This document shows, in pieces, positions 47,788 to 58,409 of a stretch of 64,000 nt of DNA (the stretch's first letter is position 1; each line of letters starts with the position of its first letter). The translations under genes and the position numbers were made by a program. Location of the stretch: the NCBI GenBank assembly GCA_027450185.1, contig DAIDKF010000006.1, forward strand, positions 1-64,000. Reading direction: 5' to 3'. This DNA comes from Granulicella sp. GTDB lineage: Bacteria; Acidobacteriota; Terriglobia; Terriglobales; Acidobacteriaceae. A model generated the notes under the pieces. That model worked only from the letters and a program-made list of their open reading frames with translations. It searched no databases and was not told where the DNA came from.

Positions 47788-49521
47788 ATGGACACAGACA
47801 CCATGCAGACGCCACCGTCTGCATCCTCCCAAACCGAAACGCATCTCCGACTTCTCATTGAGACCGGCCTCATGCTCGCCTCCGAGCGGTCGCTCGATGC
47901 CATCGTCCAGGCCGCCCTCGACGCCGGTCTGCATCTCTGCGGAGCCCGCTTTGGCGCCTTCTTCTACAACGGCGATAACGAAGGCGCGCCCTATTCCCTC
48001 TACAAGGTCTCAGGCCCGGACGCCAGCCTCTTCGCCGCCCTCCCCATGCCGCGTCCCACCGAGATCTTCGGCGTCAGCTTTGTCTCCCAGCAGATCCTCC
48101 GCTCCGACGACATCACGCTCGATCCCCGCTATGGCCAGAACCCTCCCTTCGCCGGCCTGCCCCCCCTCCATCCGCCCGTGCGCAGCTACCTCGCCGTTCC
48201 GGTGCGCAGCCGCGCGGGCCACGTGCTTGGCTGCATGATCTACGGCCATCCCGGCCTCTGTGTCTTCACTCAGGCCAGCGAAGACCTCGTGGCCACCGTC
48301 GCCTCACAAGCCGCCGTCGCCATCGATAACGTTCGCCTCTCCGAGAGCCTCACCCACGAGATCGCCCATGTCGACGCAGCGCGTTCCCTCCAGCGCCAGA
48401 CCTCCGACCGTCTCCACCAGGCCCTCGAAGCCGCCCAGCTCGGCACCTGGATCTGGGATCGCGCCACCGACCTCGTCGACCTCGACGAACGAGCCGCCCA
48501 ACTCTTCCACGCCCAGCCCCACGTCCCGGTCACCCGCACCGCGCTGCGCAAACGTATCGTCCTCACCGACGACCAGGGCAAGACCTTCGACAGCCTCGAG
48601 CGCTCCCTGGTCTCCGGCGGCCTCTACAGTGTCGAGTACCGCATCGACGGCCCAGACGGCTCCCCGGCCTGGGTCTCCGCCAGCGGCATCGCCACCTTTG
48701 CTCCCGGCTCCTCCTCCATCACCGGCATGGTCGGCACCGTGCAGGACATCACTACCCGCAAAACCCAGGAGTCCGCTCTCCGCCAGAGCGAAAAACTTGC
48801 CGCCACCGGACGCCTTGCCGCCACCATCGCCCACGAGATCAACAACCCTCTCGAAGCCGTCACCAACCTCATCTACCTCTCCCGCACCGACCCCGACGTC
48901 CCTCCGCCTGTCCAGCTCCTGCTGGAGACCGCCGATGCCGAACTCGCCCGCGTCGCTCAGATCGCACAGCAGACCCTCGGTTTCTACCGCGACACCACCC
49001 GCTCTTCCGAGATTGACGTCAACGACCTCCTGCACTCCGTCGTCGATCTCTTCGCCCGCAAGATGGTCTCCCGCAGGATCATCTGCACCCTCGACCTCGA
49101 ACCCGGACTCCGCATTCACGGGCTCCAGGGTGAAATCCGCCAGATCTTCTCCAACCTCGTCGTCAACGCCATCGACTCCTTCACCTTCGCCGCCACCGCC
49201 AGGCCCGGCAGCATCCGCGTCCGTGGCCGCCATCTCCGCGGCCCCCGCAACGGCATCTCCATCCTCGTCTCCGACGAGGGATCCGGCATGCAGCCGTCCA
49301 TTCGCCACCGCATCTTCTCGCCCTTCTTCACCACCAAACTCTCCGTTGGCACCGGCCTCGGCCTCTGGGTCACCCGTGGCTTCGTCGAAAAGCACGGCGG
49401 CAGCATCCGCTTCCGCACCCGCACAGGCGACTCCTCCGGAACCATCTTCCGCGTCTTTCTTCCGGTGCATCCTCCATCCTCACAAGGCTCACCGATGGCT
49501 TCCTCCTATTTCTCCGGCTGA
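47788..49521 (+). CDS. GAF-PAS sensor histidine kinase
   Basis: GAF-like N-terminus, PAS, H-box TIAHEINNPLEAVTNL, N-box NLVVNAID, VSDEGSGMQP, GTGLGLWVTRGFVEKHGG. Confidence 0.9.
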   Translation: MDTDTMQTPPSASSQTETHLRLLIETGLMLASERSLDAIVQAALDAGLHLCGARFGAFFYNGDNEGAPYSLYKVSGPDASLFAALPMPRPTEIFGVSFVSQQILRSDDITLDPRYGQNPPFAGLPPLHPPVRSYLAVPVRSRAGHVLGCMIYGHPGLCVFTQASEDLVATVASQAAVAIDNVRLSESLTHEIAHVDAARSLQRQTSDRLHQALEAAQLGTWIWDRATDLVDLDERAAQLFHAQPHVPVTRTALRKRIVLTDDQGKTFDSLERSLVSGGLYSVEYRIDGPDGSPAWVSASGIATFAPGSSSITGMVGTVQDITTRKTQESALRQSEKLAATGRLAATIAHEINNPLEAVTNLIYLSRTDPDVPPPVQLLLETADAELARVAQIAQQTLGFYRDTTRSSEIDVNDLLHSVVDLFARKMVSRRIICTLDLEPGLRIHGLQGEIRQIFSNLVVNAIDSFTFAATARPGSIRVRGRHLRGPRNGISILVSDEGSGMQPSIRHRIFSPFFTTKLSVGTGLGLWVTRGFVEKHGGSIRFRTRTGDSSGTIFRVFLPVHPPSSQGSPMASSYFSG

Positions 49522-49645
49522 CAAAACCACCCCCACCCTCCCCTCGCGGCAGAAAATCGCCGTCATCGCGCCGCATCCTGTCTGGTATCAAACCGTATCC
49601 TCCGGTACTATTGGGTAACTCCCATCCTCATGAGCGCGGGGTCCC

Positions 49646-50098
49646 ATGCAACCCAATCGTCCATCCAGCGACTCGCGCATGGCTTCTCATCCCCCCACTG
49701 CTGCCGCGGACGGCAGCAACACGCCCGAGCCCGTTCCCCTGCGGATCCTCGTCGTCGATGATGAGCCCCTCATCGCGGACACCATCGTGCAGATCCTCAA
49801 CCGCAGCGGCTTCATCGCCGAGGCCGTCTACGGCGGCAGAGCAGCCATCGAAGCCGCTCGCCGCATCAACCCCGACCTCATCCTCTCCGACGTCCTCATG
49901 CCCCAAATCGACGGCGTCGAAGCAGCTATCGCCATTCGCAAGTTCCTGCCCAACGCTCGTATCGTCCTCTTCAGCGGCCAGGCTGCCACAGTCGAGATCC
50001 TCGCCCGCGCCAACCATCGCGGCTATCACTTTGAACTCCTCGCCAAGCCCCTCCACCCCACCCAGCTCATCAAACACCTCCGCCACGACCCTCTGTGA
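49646..50098 (+). CDS. Single-domain response regulator (receiver)
   Basis: RILVVDDEPLIADTIVQILN, DLILSDVLMPQIDGVEAA, FSGQAAT, LLAKPLHP. Confidence 0.9.
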   Translation: MQPNRPSSDSRMASHPPTAAADGSNTPEPVPLRILVVDDEPLIADTIVQILNRSGFIAEAVYGGRAAIEAARRINPDLILSDVLMPQIDGVEAAIAIRKFLPNARIVLFSGQAATVEILARANHRGYHFELLAKPLHPTQLIKHLRHDPL

Positions 50099-50404
50099 GG
50101 TTTCCATAGGCTGACGCCCCGCAGATGGACGCCGTCAGAGCCATCGCGGAGGGAGATCGGGGGTGTACCCGTGCATCCGTATCGCCTTTGCGGGTGCTTG
50201 GCCTGGCTGTGCAGTCGCGCCGGATGCGTGCGCTGAAGCCTCCACCGCAAAGATCCTCTTGCACCCGGTGCGCGCCTAGTCTCGCCGTGGTGGTAACGCC
50301 TCGCTCGTTACGACTTTGTAGTTGATCCTCGCGCTCCCCACGCACAATCGACCTTTACATATCGGCAATCGCTCCTTATCCTTTAGCCTGACCCAAAAAG
50401 AGAC

Positions 50405-51244
50405 ATGGAGACCGACTCCGCATCACCCGATGTACCGAAACAAACCGCCCCGGCACAGACCCGCGATCCGCTGATCCGCTACAGCGTCTTTGCAGCTCTG
50501 GGTTGCGCGGGCGTGTGCATGATCTTCACCATCCTCTACGTCTTCAGCTACTCGCTGGACTCTACGCTCTCCTTCGAGCGCCACTTCGACTCCTATCTTG
50601 CCTCGGGCAACGCCAGCAATCTGTCCACGGTTCTCGGCCTGCACATGGCCCAGAACCGCATGTTCCTGCAATCCTGCGGCATGGTTGCGGGCATCTTCTT
50701 TGCCTTCCTCGGTCTTGCCCTCTTCCTGGTCGGCATTCAGGGTTCTATTGACGCCACCGGCAAGGTCACCGACTACTCCAACAGCATGAAGCGCCTCGCC
50801 CCTGGCGGCATCATCCTGCTTGCCTCCATGGTCTTCGTCGGGGTCTCAGCCATGCACCCCATCGAGTTGAAGATCAGCCCGGCCTCCACCGGCAGCTCTC
50901 CCACCTCGGCGGCCACCCAGCCCGCTCCGCAGCCAGCAGTTCAGCCCGTACCCCAGCCGACAGCACAGCCTGCCTCGCAACCTTCCGCGCCGCCTGCGCC
51001 GCCACCAGCGCAGTCGCAGCTTCAGCCCGCGCCGCCACCCACAACGGCAGCCCATCTGGCGCCCCAATCCGCGCAGGTGGTTCCTCCCACCGCGCCCACC
51101 GTGCAAGCCGTCCCGACGCCAGCAGCGCAGCCCGCCGTCCAGTCTGCACCCCGGCCAGCACCCCGGCCAGCCTTGGTGCCCGTCAATCAAAGCTCGGTCG
51201 TGTCTCCGTTCCGCAACCCGCCCATCCACCGCTTCCAGCCCTGA
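50405..51244 (+). CDS. Membrane-anchored protein with long Pro/Ala/Gln-rich C-terminus
   Basis: Hydrophobic segments at N-terminal half, then QPAPQPAVQPVPQPTAQPASQPSAPPAPPPAQ... Confidence 0.6.
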   Translation: METDSASPDVPKQTAPAQTRDPLIRYSVFAALGCAGVCMIFTILYVFSYSLDSTLSFERHFDSYLASGNASNLSTVLGLHMAQNRMFLQSCGMVAGIFFAFLGLALFLVGIQGSIDATGKVTDYSNSMKRLAPGGIILLASMVFVGVSAMHPIELKISPASTGSSPTSAATQPAPQPAVQPVPQPTAQPASQPSAPPAPPPAQSQLQPAPPPTTAAHLAPQSAQVVPPTAPTVQAVPTPAAQPAVQSAPRPAPRPALVPVNQSSVVSPFRNPPIHRFQP

Positions 51245-51382
51245 GTCCCTGTCCAATCATGACAAGGCCAGCGTCATCTCTCCCGTAGCCGCGCTGCCGC
51301 TGCATTGCACCGCCTCTCCCTCATTCGCCCCTCCCTAATTAGAGATAGAGACGGCCGCATCCTCTCGCGTATGCTTTCCTGC

Positions 51383-52906
51383 ATGAAGATCCCAGCGCAT
51401 CTCATCGACCGTCGCCGCTTTCTCCTCGTCTCTGCCGCCACCGCCGCGCTTCCCAGCCTGCACGTGCTCGCGCACGCCGCCGCCGCCACCACGACCGCAA
51501 CCCTGAAGCTCCACTCCGGCGAGCCCGGTCCGCGCATCCCTGACAACTTCATCGGCCTCTCCTACGAGACCAACCACCTCACCGAACCGTCCTTCTTCTC
51601 CTCCGGCAACATCGGCCTCATCGAGCAGTTTCGAACCCTTTCGCCCAACGGCGTCCTGCGCATCGGCGGCAACACCTCCGACATCGGCTACTGGAAGCCC
51701 ACGTCCGACACCAAACGCCCCGAGATTCACGTCCGCGACACCGGCGGCGGCGAGCCCACCTCCGACCTCTCCTATCCCATCACCCCGGAGGCCATCCAGA
51801 ATCTCCGCACCTTTCTCGACCGCACCGGCTGGACCTGCATCTATGGCATCAACCTCGGCACCAACACCCCCGCCCGCGCCGCTGAGGAAGCAGCTTTTGT
51901 CTCCGCAACGCTAGGCCCCAGGCTCGAATACTTCCAGCTCGGCAACGAGCCCGATCTCTTCAAAAGCCATCTCCGCGACCCCAAAACCTGGTCCGCCGAC
52001 CTCTACATGAACGAGTGGCTCGCCCAGGCCAACGCCATCCGCGCCCGCGTCCCCCGCGCTCGCTTCGGCCTCCCGGACACCGCCGGCAATCCCGACTGGT
52101 ACGCCACCGTCGTCACCCGCCTGCTCGCGCTGGCCAATCCTCCCGACGTCGCCGCCCTCTCGCACCACTACTACATTGGCGGCCCGCCCTCCAACCCGCA
52201 GATGACCATCGACTACATCCTCTCTCCCAACTCCAGAGTCGGCCAGTTAGCTACAGACATTCGCGCCGCCGCCGCCCGCCTCTCCGCCGGCGAACACCGC
52301 ACCGTCCCCTACCGCATGACGGAGGGGAACACCTGCTATCGTGGCGGCAAACCCGGCGTCTCCGATGTCTTCGCCGCCAGCCTCTGGGCCGCCGACTACT
52401 TCCTCGACCTCGCCTCCCGCGGCTACGCCGGCATCAACCTTCACGGCGGCGACGGCAAGTACGTCGGTAACTCCCTCGGCGGCCATCTCCCCGGCGACGA
52501 CCTCGTCGCTGCCGCTCACGGCGACCCCTCCACCCACCCCCATCCCTACTACACCCCCATCGCCCACATCGGCGATCAATACCTCCTCGAACCCGTCGCC
52601 TACGGCATGCTCTTTGCCGGCCACTTCGCCGGAGCCACCACCTTCCCCCTTGACTTCAACCCCGGCCCGGTCAACGCCACCGCCTACGCCGCCACGCTCC
52701 CCACCGGCCAACGTCTCGTCGCCATCATCAACAAGGACGCACACCAGTCCCTCAACATCGATCTCCCCAGCTATCGTCAGGGCCCCACCCTCACCGCCTC
52801 CGCGCTCGACTCCACCTACGTTAGCCTTGCCGAACCCTCCGCCAACCACGAACTCTCCACCGTCCCACCCGCCACCGCCGTCCTGCTCTACGACGCCCGC
52901 CCCTGA
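51383..52906 (+). CDS. Tat-exported glycoside hydrolase, GH79-like
   Basis: RRRFLLVSAATAALPSLHVLAHA Tat signal; NFIGLSYETNHL; FQLGNEPDLFKSH acid/base; MTEGNTCYRGG likely nucleophile. Confidence 0.72.
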   Translation: MKIPAHLIDRRRFLLVSAATAALPSLHVLAHAAAATTTATLKLHSGEPGPRIPDNFIGLSYETNHLTEPSFFSSGNIGLIEQFRTLSPNGVLRIGGNTSDIGYWKPTSDTKRPEIHVRDTGGGEPTSDLSYPITPEAIQNLRTFLDRTGWTCIYGINLGTNTPARAAEEAAFVSATLGPRLEYFQLGNEPDLFKSHLRDPKTWSADLYMNEWLAQANAIRARVPRARFGLPDTAGNPDWYATVVTRLLALANPPDVAALSHHYYIGGPPSNPQMTIDYILSPNSRVGQLATDIRAAAARLSAGEHRTVPYRMTEGNTCYRGGKPGVSDVFAASLWAADYFLDLASRGYAGINLHGGDGKYVGNSLGGHLPGDDLVAAAHGDPSTHPHPYYTPIAHIGDQYLLEPVAYGMLFAGHFAGATTFPLDFNPGPVNATAYAATLPTGQRLVAIINKDAHQSLNIDLPSYRQGPTLTASALDSTYVSLAEPSANHELSTVPPATAVLLYDARP

Positions 52907-53056
52907 CCCACGAGCATTTCGGGTGCCCCATGGTAGTCGACAGGTCTTCGCCGGCTAGCATGGGCTGCCACAAATCACCGCACCCTGTTAGCCCTCTGGC
53001 TATGGCTCGTGTTTTTCCCTCTATCTTCTGCCATCTATCCTCTACACTCTGTAGTT

Positions 53057-55012
53057 ATGTGTGGAATCGTCGGTTACATCGGCCCTAAGCCTTGCGTCCC
53101 TGTCATCATGGAGGGTCTCGCCCGCCTCGAGTACCGCGGTTATGACTCCGCGGGCATCGCCGTCGCCGGAGGCGGCCACCCGCTCCAACTCCGCCGCGCG
53201 CCGGGCAAGCTCCACAACCTTGCCGAGATCCTCGCCAGGGACCCCGTGCACGGCACCTACGGCATCGGCCACACCCGCTGGGCCACTCACGGCCGCCCCA
53301 CCGAGGAGAACGCCCACCCCCACCGCGACGGTACCGGAACGCTCGTCGTCGTTCACAACGGCATCGTCGAAAACTATCTCCAGCTCAAGAACGCGCTCCT
53401 CGCCAAGGGCCACAGGTTTTCCAGCGAAACCGACACCGAGATCATTGCCCACGTCATCCAGGATGAGCTCGAACTCGCCGCCGCAGATCCAAGTGCCCCG
53501 CACCCTGCCTCTGAGGCGACAACCCCCACCGACTCCAACTCCGCCGAGACCGTCCTCTCCGCTCCGTCATCGCTCCCACTCGAGGAGGCTGTCCGCCGCG
53601 CCGTCGCCCGTCTCACCGGAGCCTTCGCCATCGGCGTCCTCTCCGCCAACGAGCCCGACAAACTCGTCGCCGCCCGCATGGGTCCTCCCGCCGTCCTCGG
53701 CATCGGCGAGGGCGAGTTCTTCCTCGCCTCCGACGTCCCCGGCATCCTCCACCACACCCGCGACATCCACTTCCTCCAGGATGGTGAGGTCGCCACGCTC
53801 ACCACCCGCGGCATCGCCCTCACCGACTTCCACGGTGCCCCCAAACAACTCCACCCCCAGCGCATCACCTGGGACCCCATCCAGGCCGAGAAGGCCGGCT
53901 ACAAGCACTTCATGCTCAAGGAGATCAACGAGCAGCCCCGCGCCGTCCGCGACACCACCCTCGGCCGCGTCTCCCTCGACTCGGGCCGCATCTTCCTGCC
54001 TGACATGCGCATCACCCCCGACGAGTTCAAAGCCGCCACCGGCATCACCATCGCTGCCTGCGGAACCTCCTGGCACGCCGGCCTCGCCGGCAAATTCATG
54101 ATCGAGCGCCTCGCCCGCCTCCCCGTTGACGTCGACTACGCCAGCGAGTACCGCTACCGCGATCCTATCCCCGATGCTTCCGGCCTCGGCCTCCTCATCA
54201 CCCAGTCCGGTGAAACCGCCGACACCATCGCCGCCCAGCATGAGCTCATCGCCAAAGGCTCCAAGACCCTGGCCATCTGCAACGTCGTCGGCTCCGCCGT
54301 CACCCGCCTCGCTGCTGGCGTCATCACCACCAACGCCGGCCCCGAGATCGGCGTGGCCAGCACCAAGGCCTTCACCGCCCAGCTCACCGCCCTCTTCACC
54401 CTCGCCCTCTACCTCGCCCAGGTCCGCGGCACCATCACCTTTGAGCACTCCCTCTACCTGGTCGGCGAGCTCTCTAAAATCCCCGCCAAGCTCGAAGACG
54501 TCCTGCGCTCCGTCGACGACCAGTGCGCCGAACTCGCCAGGAGCTTCTCCACCGCCCGCGACTTCCTCTTCCTCGGCCGCGGCATCCACTACCCCATCGC
54601 TCTTGAAGGCGCCCTCAAGCTCAAGGAGATCTCCTATATCCACGCCGAAGGCTACCCCGCCGGCGAGATGAAGCACGGCCCTAACGCCCTCATCGACGAA
54701 ACCCTCCCGGTGGTCTGCATCGCCACGCAGGATCCCAACGACCCCAGCTCTGTCCTGAAGTACGAAAAGACACTCTCAAATATTCAGGAAGTAACCGCTC
54801 GCAGCGGCCGCGTCATCGCCATCGCCATCGAAGGCGACGCCCACATCGCTCAGTTGGTCGAGCACGTCATCCACATCCCCCAAACTCACGAGCTCCTGCT
54901 CCCCATCCTTGAAGTAGTCCCCCTCCAACTCCTCGCCTACCACATCGCCGTCCGCCGCGGCTGCGACGTAGACCAACCCCGCAACCTTGCTAAGAGTGTG
55001 ACGGTCGAATAA
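53057..55012 (+). CDS. glmS: Glutamine--fructose-6-phosphate aminotransferase GlmS
   Basis: [10 protein letters not shown]-terminal Cys glutaminase; [18 protein letters not shown]; two SIS domains; terminal [15 protein letters not shown]. Confidence 0.97.
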   Translation: MCGIVGYIGPKPCVPVIMEGLARLEYRGYDSAGIAVAGGGHPLQLRRAPGKLHNLAEILARDPVHGTYGIGHTRWATHGRPTEENAHPHRDGTGTLVVVHNGIVENYLQLKNALLAKGHRFSSETDTEIIAHVIQDELELAAADPSAPHPASEATTPTDSNSAETVLSAPSSLPLEEAVRRAVARLTGAFAIGVLSANEPDKLVAARMGPPAVLGIGEGEFFLASDVPGILHHTRDIHFLQDGEVATLTTRGIALTDFHGAPKQLHPQRITWDPIQAEKAGYKHFMLKEINEQPRAVRDTTLGRVSLDSGRIFLPDMRITPDEFKAATGITIAACGTSWHAGLAGKFMIERLARLPVDVDYASEYRYRDPIPDASGLGLLITQSGETADTIAAQHELIAKGSKTLAICNVVGSAVTRLAAGVITTNAGPEIGVASTKAFTAQLTALFTLALYLAQVRGTITFEHSLYLVGELSKIPAKLEDVLRSVDDQCAELARSFSTARDFLFLGRGIHYPIALEGALKLKEISYIHAEGYPAGEMKHGPNALIDETLPVVCIATQDPNDPSSVLKYEKTLSNIQEVTARSGRVIAIAIEGDAHIAQLVEHVIHIPQTHELLLPILEVVPLQLLAYHIAVRRGCDVDQPRNLAKSVTVE

Positions 55013-55051
55013 CCAAAATAAACATCAGCCAGGACCACGCAGCGATGGACG

Positions 55052-57412
55052 CTACGCAATACGCAGCCGCTTGAAGACCGGAATCTTTACCACAGAGAGC
55101 AGCACACAGAACGCAGCGGCCGCTGCGGCTTCGCAACCCAGAACGGCCGCAGGAATCGGTGTCATCATCACGCCGCGCCACGCCAGCATAGAAATGATCG
55201 ACACATCCATCAGCGAAGACAGCATCAGCCACACCGTCGGCCTCAATCCCCATACGTGGCGGTGATCTCGTATCGCATACACCGTCGCCTGGCTCCCATA
55301 GACGATCGCCACCGCCGCCAGCGTTCTCAGCGCATCCATGTCAAGATGCAGCTCGAACTGCCCCACCACCAGAATCCCAATGCAGAACAACAACAGCCCC
55401 GCCCCCAGCACCACCGCTGCGCCTGTGATCCTGCCAATCTGCCATGAGTTCGGCGTCTCCGAACCGCGCACCCTGTCCGTAGCCAGCGACATCGTCAAGA
55501 AGTCGCCGGTCACCATCACCAGCACCATCAGCAGCGGCGTCAGCACCGCATGGCCCGTCATCACCAACCCCACCGCGAGCAGCATCACCTGTGCAATCTT
55601 CTTGATCACCGAGTTCAGCGTGTACGTCAGAATGCGCTGGAATGTTGTCCGCCCTTCTTTCACTGCAGCGACGATCCCGCCCAGCCCCGCCGTCGTCAGC
55701 ACAATTCCCGCAGCCGACTTCGCCACATCCGTTGCCGTCGACACCGCAATCCCCATCTGTGCCTGCCGCAGCGCGGGCGCATCGTTTGCTCCGTCCCCGC
55801 ACATCCCCACCGTCCGCCCGTTCTTCTGAAACGCCTTCACCAGGTTGTACTTGCCTTCGGGCAGAATGCTTGCATACACCGCAAAGTCCTGCGGCTTCAC
55901 GTCCTCGGGAATCGCGTCCGGCGGGCACACCTTTCCGTCCAGCCCCACCGCATGCGCCACAATCCCTGCCGTTGCCGCCGCATCGCCGGTCACCATCACC
56001 GTGCGCACGCCCAGCGTCTTCAACTCCGAGATCAGCGCGGCCGAGTCCGCTCGCGGAGGATCGCTCAGTGCAATGAACCCGATCATCTGCAGCGCCGCCG
56101 CAGGCCCCGCCGCCACCGCCAGCACTCTGAAGCCCTGCGTCTCAAGCTCATGCGCAATCTCCGCCGCATCTGCCGACGGCGCAGCCAGCCCCGCCACCAC
56201 CGTGAACGCACCCTTCACGATCCGCACCGCGCTTCCGTTCGCACCCGTTGCCGTCGCCTCCGATGTCTTCCTGGCCGGATCGAACGGCACAAACTGCGCC
56301 AGCCGTGGAAGATCCGTTGCCGGCTTGCGCAACGACTCCGCGCGAATCGCAGCATCCACCGAGTCCGCTCCTCCATCCGAACTCGCGAGCGCCGCCATGC
56401 CCAGCACGTGCGCTTCGTCCGATCCCTCCATCGGCCGCACGCACGTCACCCTCAGCGCATTCGCCGTCAGCGTCCCCGTCTTGTCCGAGCACAGCACATC
56501 GATCGTCGCCGCCTCATCCACCGCGGATAGTCGCGTAGGAAGCACGCCAATCTTTGCCAGCGCGCCCGCTCCCAGCGCCGCCGCCAGCGTGAACGTCGCA
56601 GGCAACGCCACCGGAATCGCCGCCAGCACCGCCGTCAGCAGCATCGGAATCATCTCACTCCACGCCATATGGTGCGCATAGGCGTACACGCCCATCAGTG
56701 CAATCGTCACCGCATTGAACATCGCCAGGTTGCGCACAATCCGCAGCACCGCCGTCTGTTGCGAACTCACCGAGTGCGCCGTCCGCACCAGCTCCGCCGT
56801 TCGTCCAAACCTGGTCCGCACCCCCGTTGCTGTCACCGTGGCTGTAGCCTCGCCGCGGCGCACCAGCGCTCCTGCATATGTGTTTGCCCCGCCGCCGGCA
56901 TCCACCGGCAACGACTCTCCCGTCAGCATCGATTGATCCAGCGACACGGACCCGTCGATCAAATGAACATCCGCCGGAACCACCCCGCCCAGCGACAGCT
57001 TTACCACATCGCCGCACACCAGTTGCGTAGCCGGAACCGTCTTCCACGCCCCATCGCGTTTCACTGAGGCGTTCAGCGCCAGGCTCGACTGCAGCGCCCT
57101 CAACGTAGCCTGCGCCCGGCCCTCCTGAAAGTAAGCCAGCGCCGCATTGAACACCAGCAGTCCAGCAATCACAGCAGCCTCAAAATACCTGTGCAGCACC
57201 ACCTGCAGCAGGATCGCCGCCTCCAGCAGCCACGGCACCGGCGCCCAGAACTTCGCCAGGGCATTCTTCAGCAGGTTTTCTGATGTATCCGGCATCGCAT
57301 TCAGGCCGTCTTTTTGCAGCAGGACCGCAGCCACCTCACTGCTCAATCCCTGCGCTGCTGCCTTCTCGTTCGTCCTCATGCATGCAATGGGCGCCGCCTT
57401 GACTTCGGGCAT
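55052..57412 (-). CDS. P-type H+-ATPase (plasma-membrane proton-efflux type)
   Basis: DQSMLTGESLPV, VLCSDKTGTLT, MCGDGANDAPALRQAQMGIAVSTATDVAKSAA; start uncertain. Confidence 0.87.
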   Translation of the reverse strand: MPEVKAAPIACMRTNEKAAAQGLSSEVAAVLLQKDGLNAMPDTSENLLKNALAKFWAPVPWLLEAAILLQVVLHRYFEAAVIAGLLVFNAALAYFQEGRAQATLRALQSSLALNASVKRDGAWKTVPATQLVCGDVVKLSLGGVVPADVHLIDGSVSLDQSMLTGESLPVDAGGGANTYAGALVRRGEATATVTATGVRTRFGRTAELVRTAHSVSSQQTAVLRIVRNLAMFNAVTIALMGVYAYAHHMAWSEMIPMLLTAVLAAIPVALPATFTLAAALGAGALAKIGVLPTRLSAVDEAATIDVLCSDKTGTLTANALRVTCVRPMEGSDEAHVLGMAALASSDGGADSVDAAIRAESLRKPATDLPRLAQFVPFDPARKTSEATATGANGSAVRIVKGAFTVVAGLAAPSADAAEIAHELETQGFRVLAVAAGPAAALQMIGFIALSDPPRADSAALISELKTLGVRTVMVTGDAAATAGIVAHAVGLDGKVCPPDAIPEDVKPQDFAVYASILPEGKYNLVKAFQKNGRTVGMCGDGANDAPALRQAQMGIAVSTATDVAKSAAGIVLTTAGLGGIVAAVKEGRTTFQRILTYTLNSVIKKIAQVMLLAVGLVMTGHAVLTPLLMVLVMVTGDFLTMSLATDRVRGSETPNSWQIGRITGAAVVLGAGLLLFCIGILVVGQFELHLDMDALRTLAAVAIVYGSQATVYAIRDHRHVWGLRPTVWLMLSSLMDVSIISMLAWRGVMMTPIPAAVLGCEAAAAAAFCVLLSVVKIPVFKRLRIA

Positions 57413-57682
57413 TCGTTCTTCCTCGTCGTTTACGTGAGATGCTCCAACCCTGTCCATTGAGTCCCGGCCAAATCCCTGACCTCCCGCTCCACTCCCGAGC
57501 CCGCATCTCATGTCGTCCCTCGATACTCCATGTGGTAGCCTCAGAGTAGTCTGTATCGATTGCGGATATTTGTGCCCGGTTTTGGCACCGAGTCGACATA
57601 ATACCCGTCTAAGCAGCTAGACCAGGTCGATCCATTCATGACGAGTTGATGATCGTCAGTCCTGCATTTTGATACGCTGAAA

Positions 57683-58090
57683 GTGTACCTCTCGGTAAAG
57701 GAGAAGATATTGCTCGAGAAACGCGGCTCGTCTGTTTCCTTCGCTCTTGAATGTGCGCTTCTCTTTCTCGCGGTGGTTATTTTCAGTTGGGGGCTTCAGG
57801 CGAAGCTCGTCCAGTACCGCGCAAATCCCGGTACTGCTTCCACCACCAACTCCATGGCCAAGCTCTCTGCTGAGACGCGCATGACGCAGACGGTGGATTG
57901 CGTGAAGGAGCAGCTTCCGCCGCGCTCTCCGGTGGAGAAGTTTTCCCTCGTTGGCCTGGCCTTCTCGCTTCAGACCCATCAGTCTGCCGCAGTTTCGCCG
58001 GTGCAGTTCGAGCATAGGCCCAGCACGCCCGGCCAATACTATCTGCATGGTCCCGACTGCAACCGCCGTCCGCCGCCCGCTCTCGCGTAG
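57683..58090 (+). CDS. Small single-TM hypothetical protein (A)
   Basis: ALECALLFLAVVIFSWGLQAKLVQY...; similar layout to 58410..58802. Confidence 0.55.
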   Translation: MYLSVKEKILLEKRGSSVSFALECALLFLAVVIFSWGLQAKLVQYRANPGTASTTNSMAKLSAETRMTQTVDCVKEQLPPRSPVEKFSLVGLAFSLQTHQSAAVSPVQFEHRPSTPGQYYLHGPDCNRRPPPALA

Positions 58091-58409
58091 CCCCGTCTTC
58101 CTGGCGATCACTGTCGTCCCCGGGGCCTTGCCCCAGCAGGGCACAGCCCACGCCAGAGACCAGGCTCATCGCCTCGTTCCCAAAGGACAGCGCCGCAGCC
58201 AGCTTCATCCGGTTGCGTTATATTCGATGCAAAGATCTGATTCCTAAGGACCTGTAGGCAAGCCTCAAAGGACCATCAGAATTCTTATCGGTTGTGTTAT
58301 TCCATTCAGTGATTCCGTCTCATTGCAGAAATCCCGAACTGAACGTCTGGATTCAGGATCTGGGTGCACTCTGGACCACCTGAATAACCTCTGGACAGCG
58401 TAGACAATT

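Noticed and set aside
48260-49618. 452-aa Ser/Pro-rich ORF in an alternate frame of the histidine kinase
   Set aside because: Frame-shifted translation of GC3-biased codons; kinase frame has all catalytic boxes.
50280-50330. Resemblance to the 16S rRNA 3' end (minus strand ...ACAAAGTCGTAACGAG...)
   Set aside because: Match is about 10 bases and the flanks do not fit rRNA.
50070-50345. 91-aa minus-strand ORF in the gap after the response regulator
   Set aside because: No recognisable motifs, overlaps the regulator 3' end, amino acid composition looks random.
52907-53056. Possible glmS ribozyme upstream of glmS
   Set aside because: Leader is only ~150 nt and I could not find the conserved ribozyme core; GGGTGCCCCATG...CATGGGCTGCCAC is at best an imperfect hairpin.
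53567-54676. 369-aa minus-strand ORF antisense to glmS
   Set aside because: Compositionally biased shadow ORF opposite an unmistakable GlmS.
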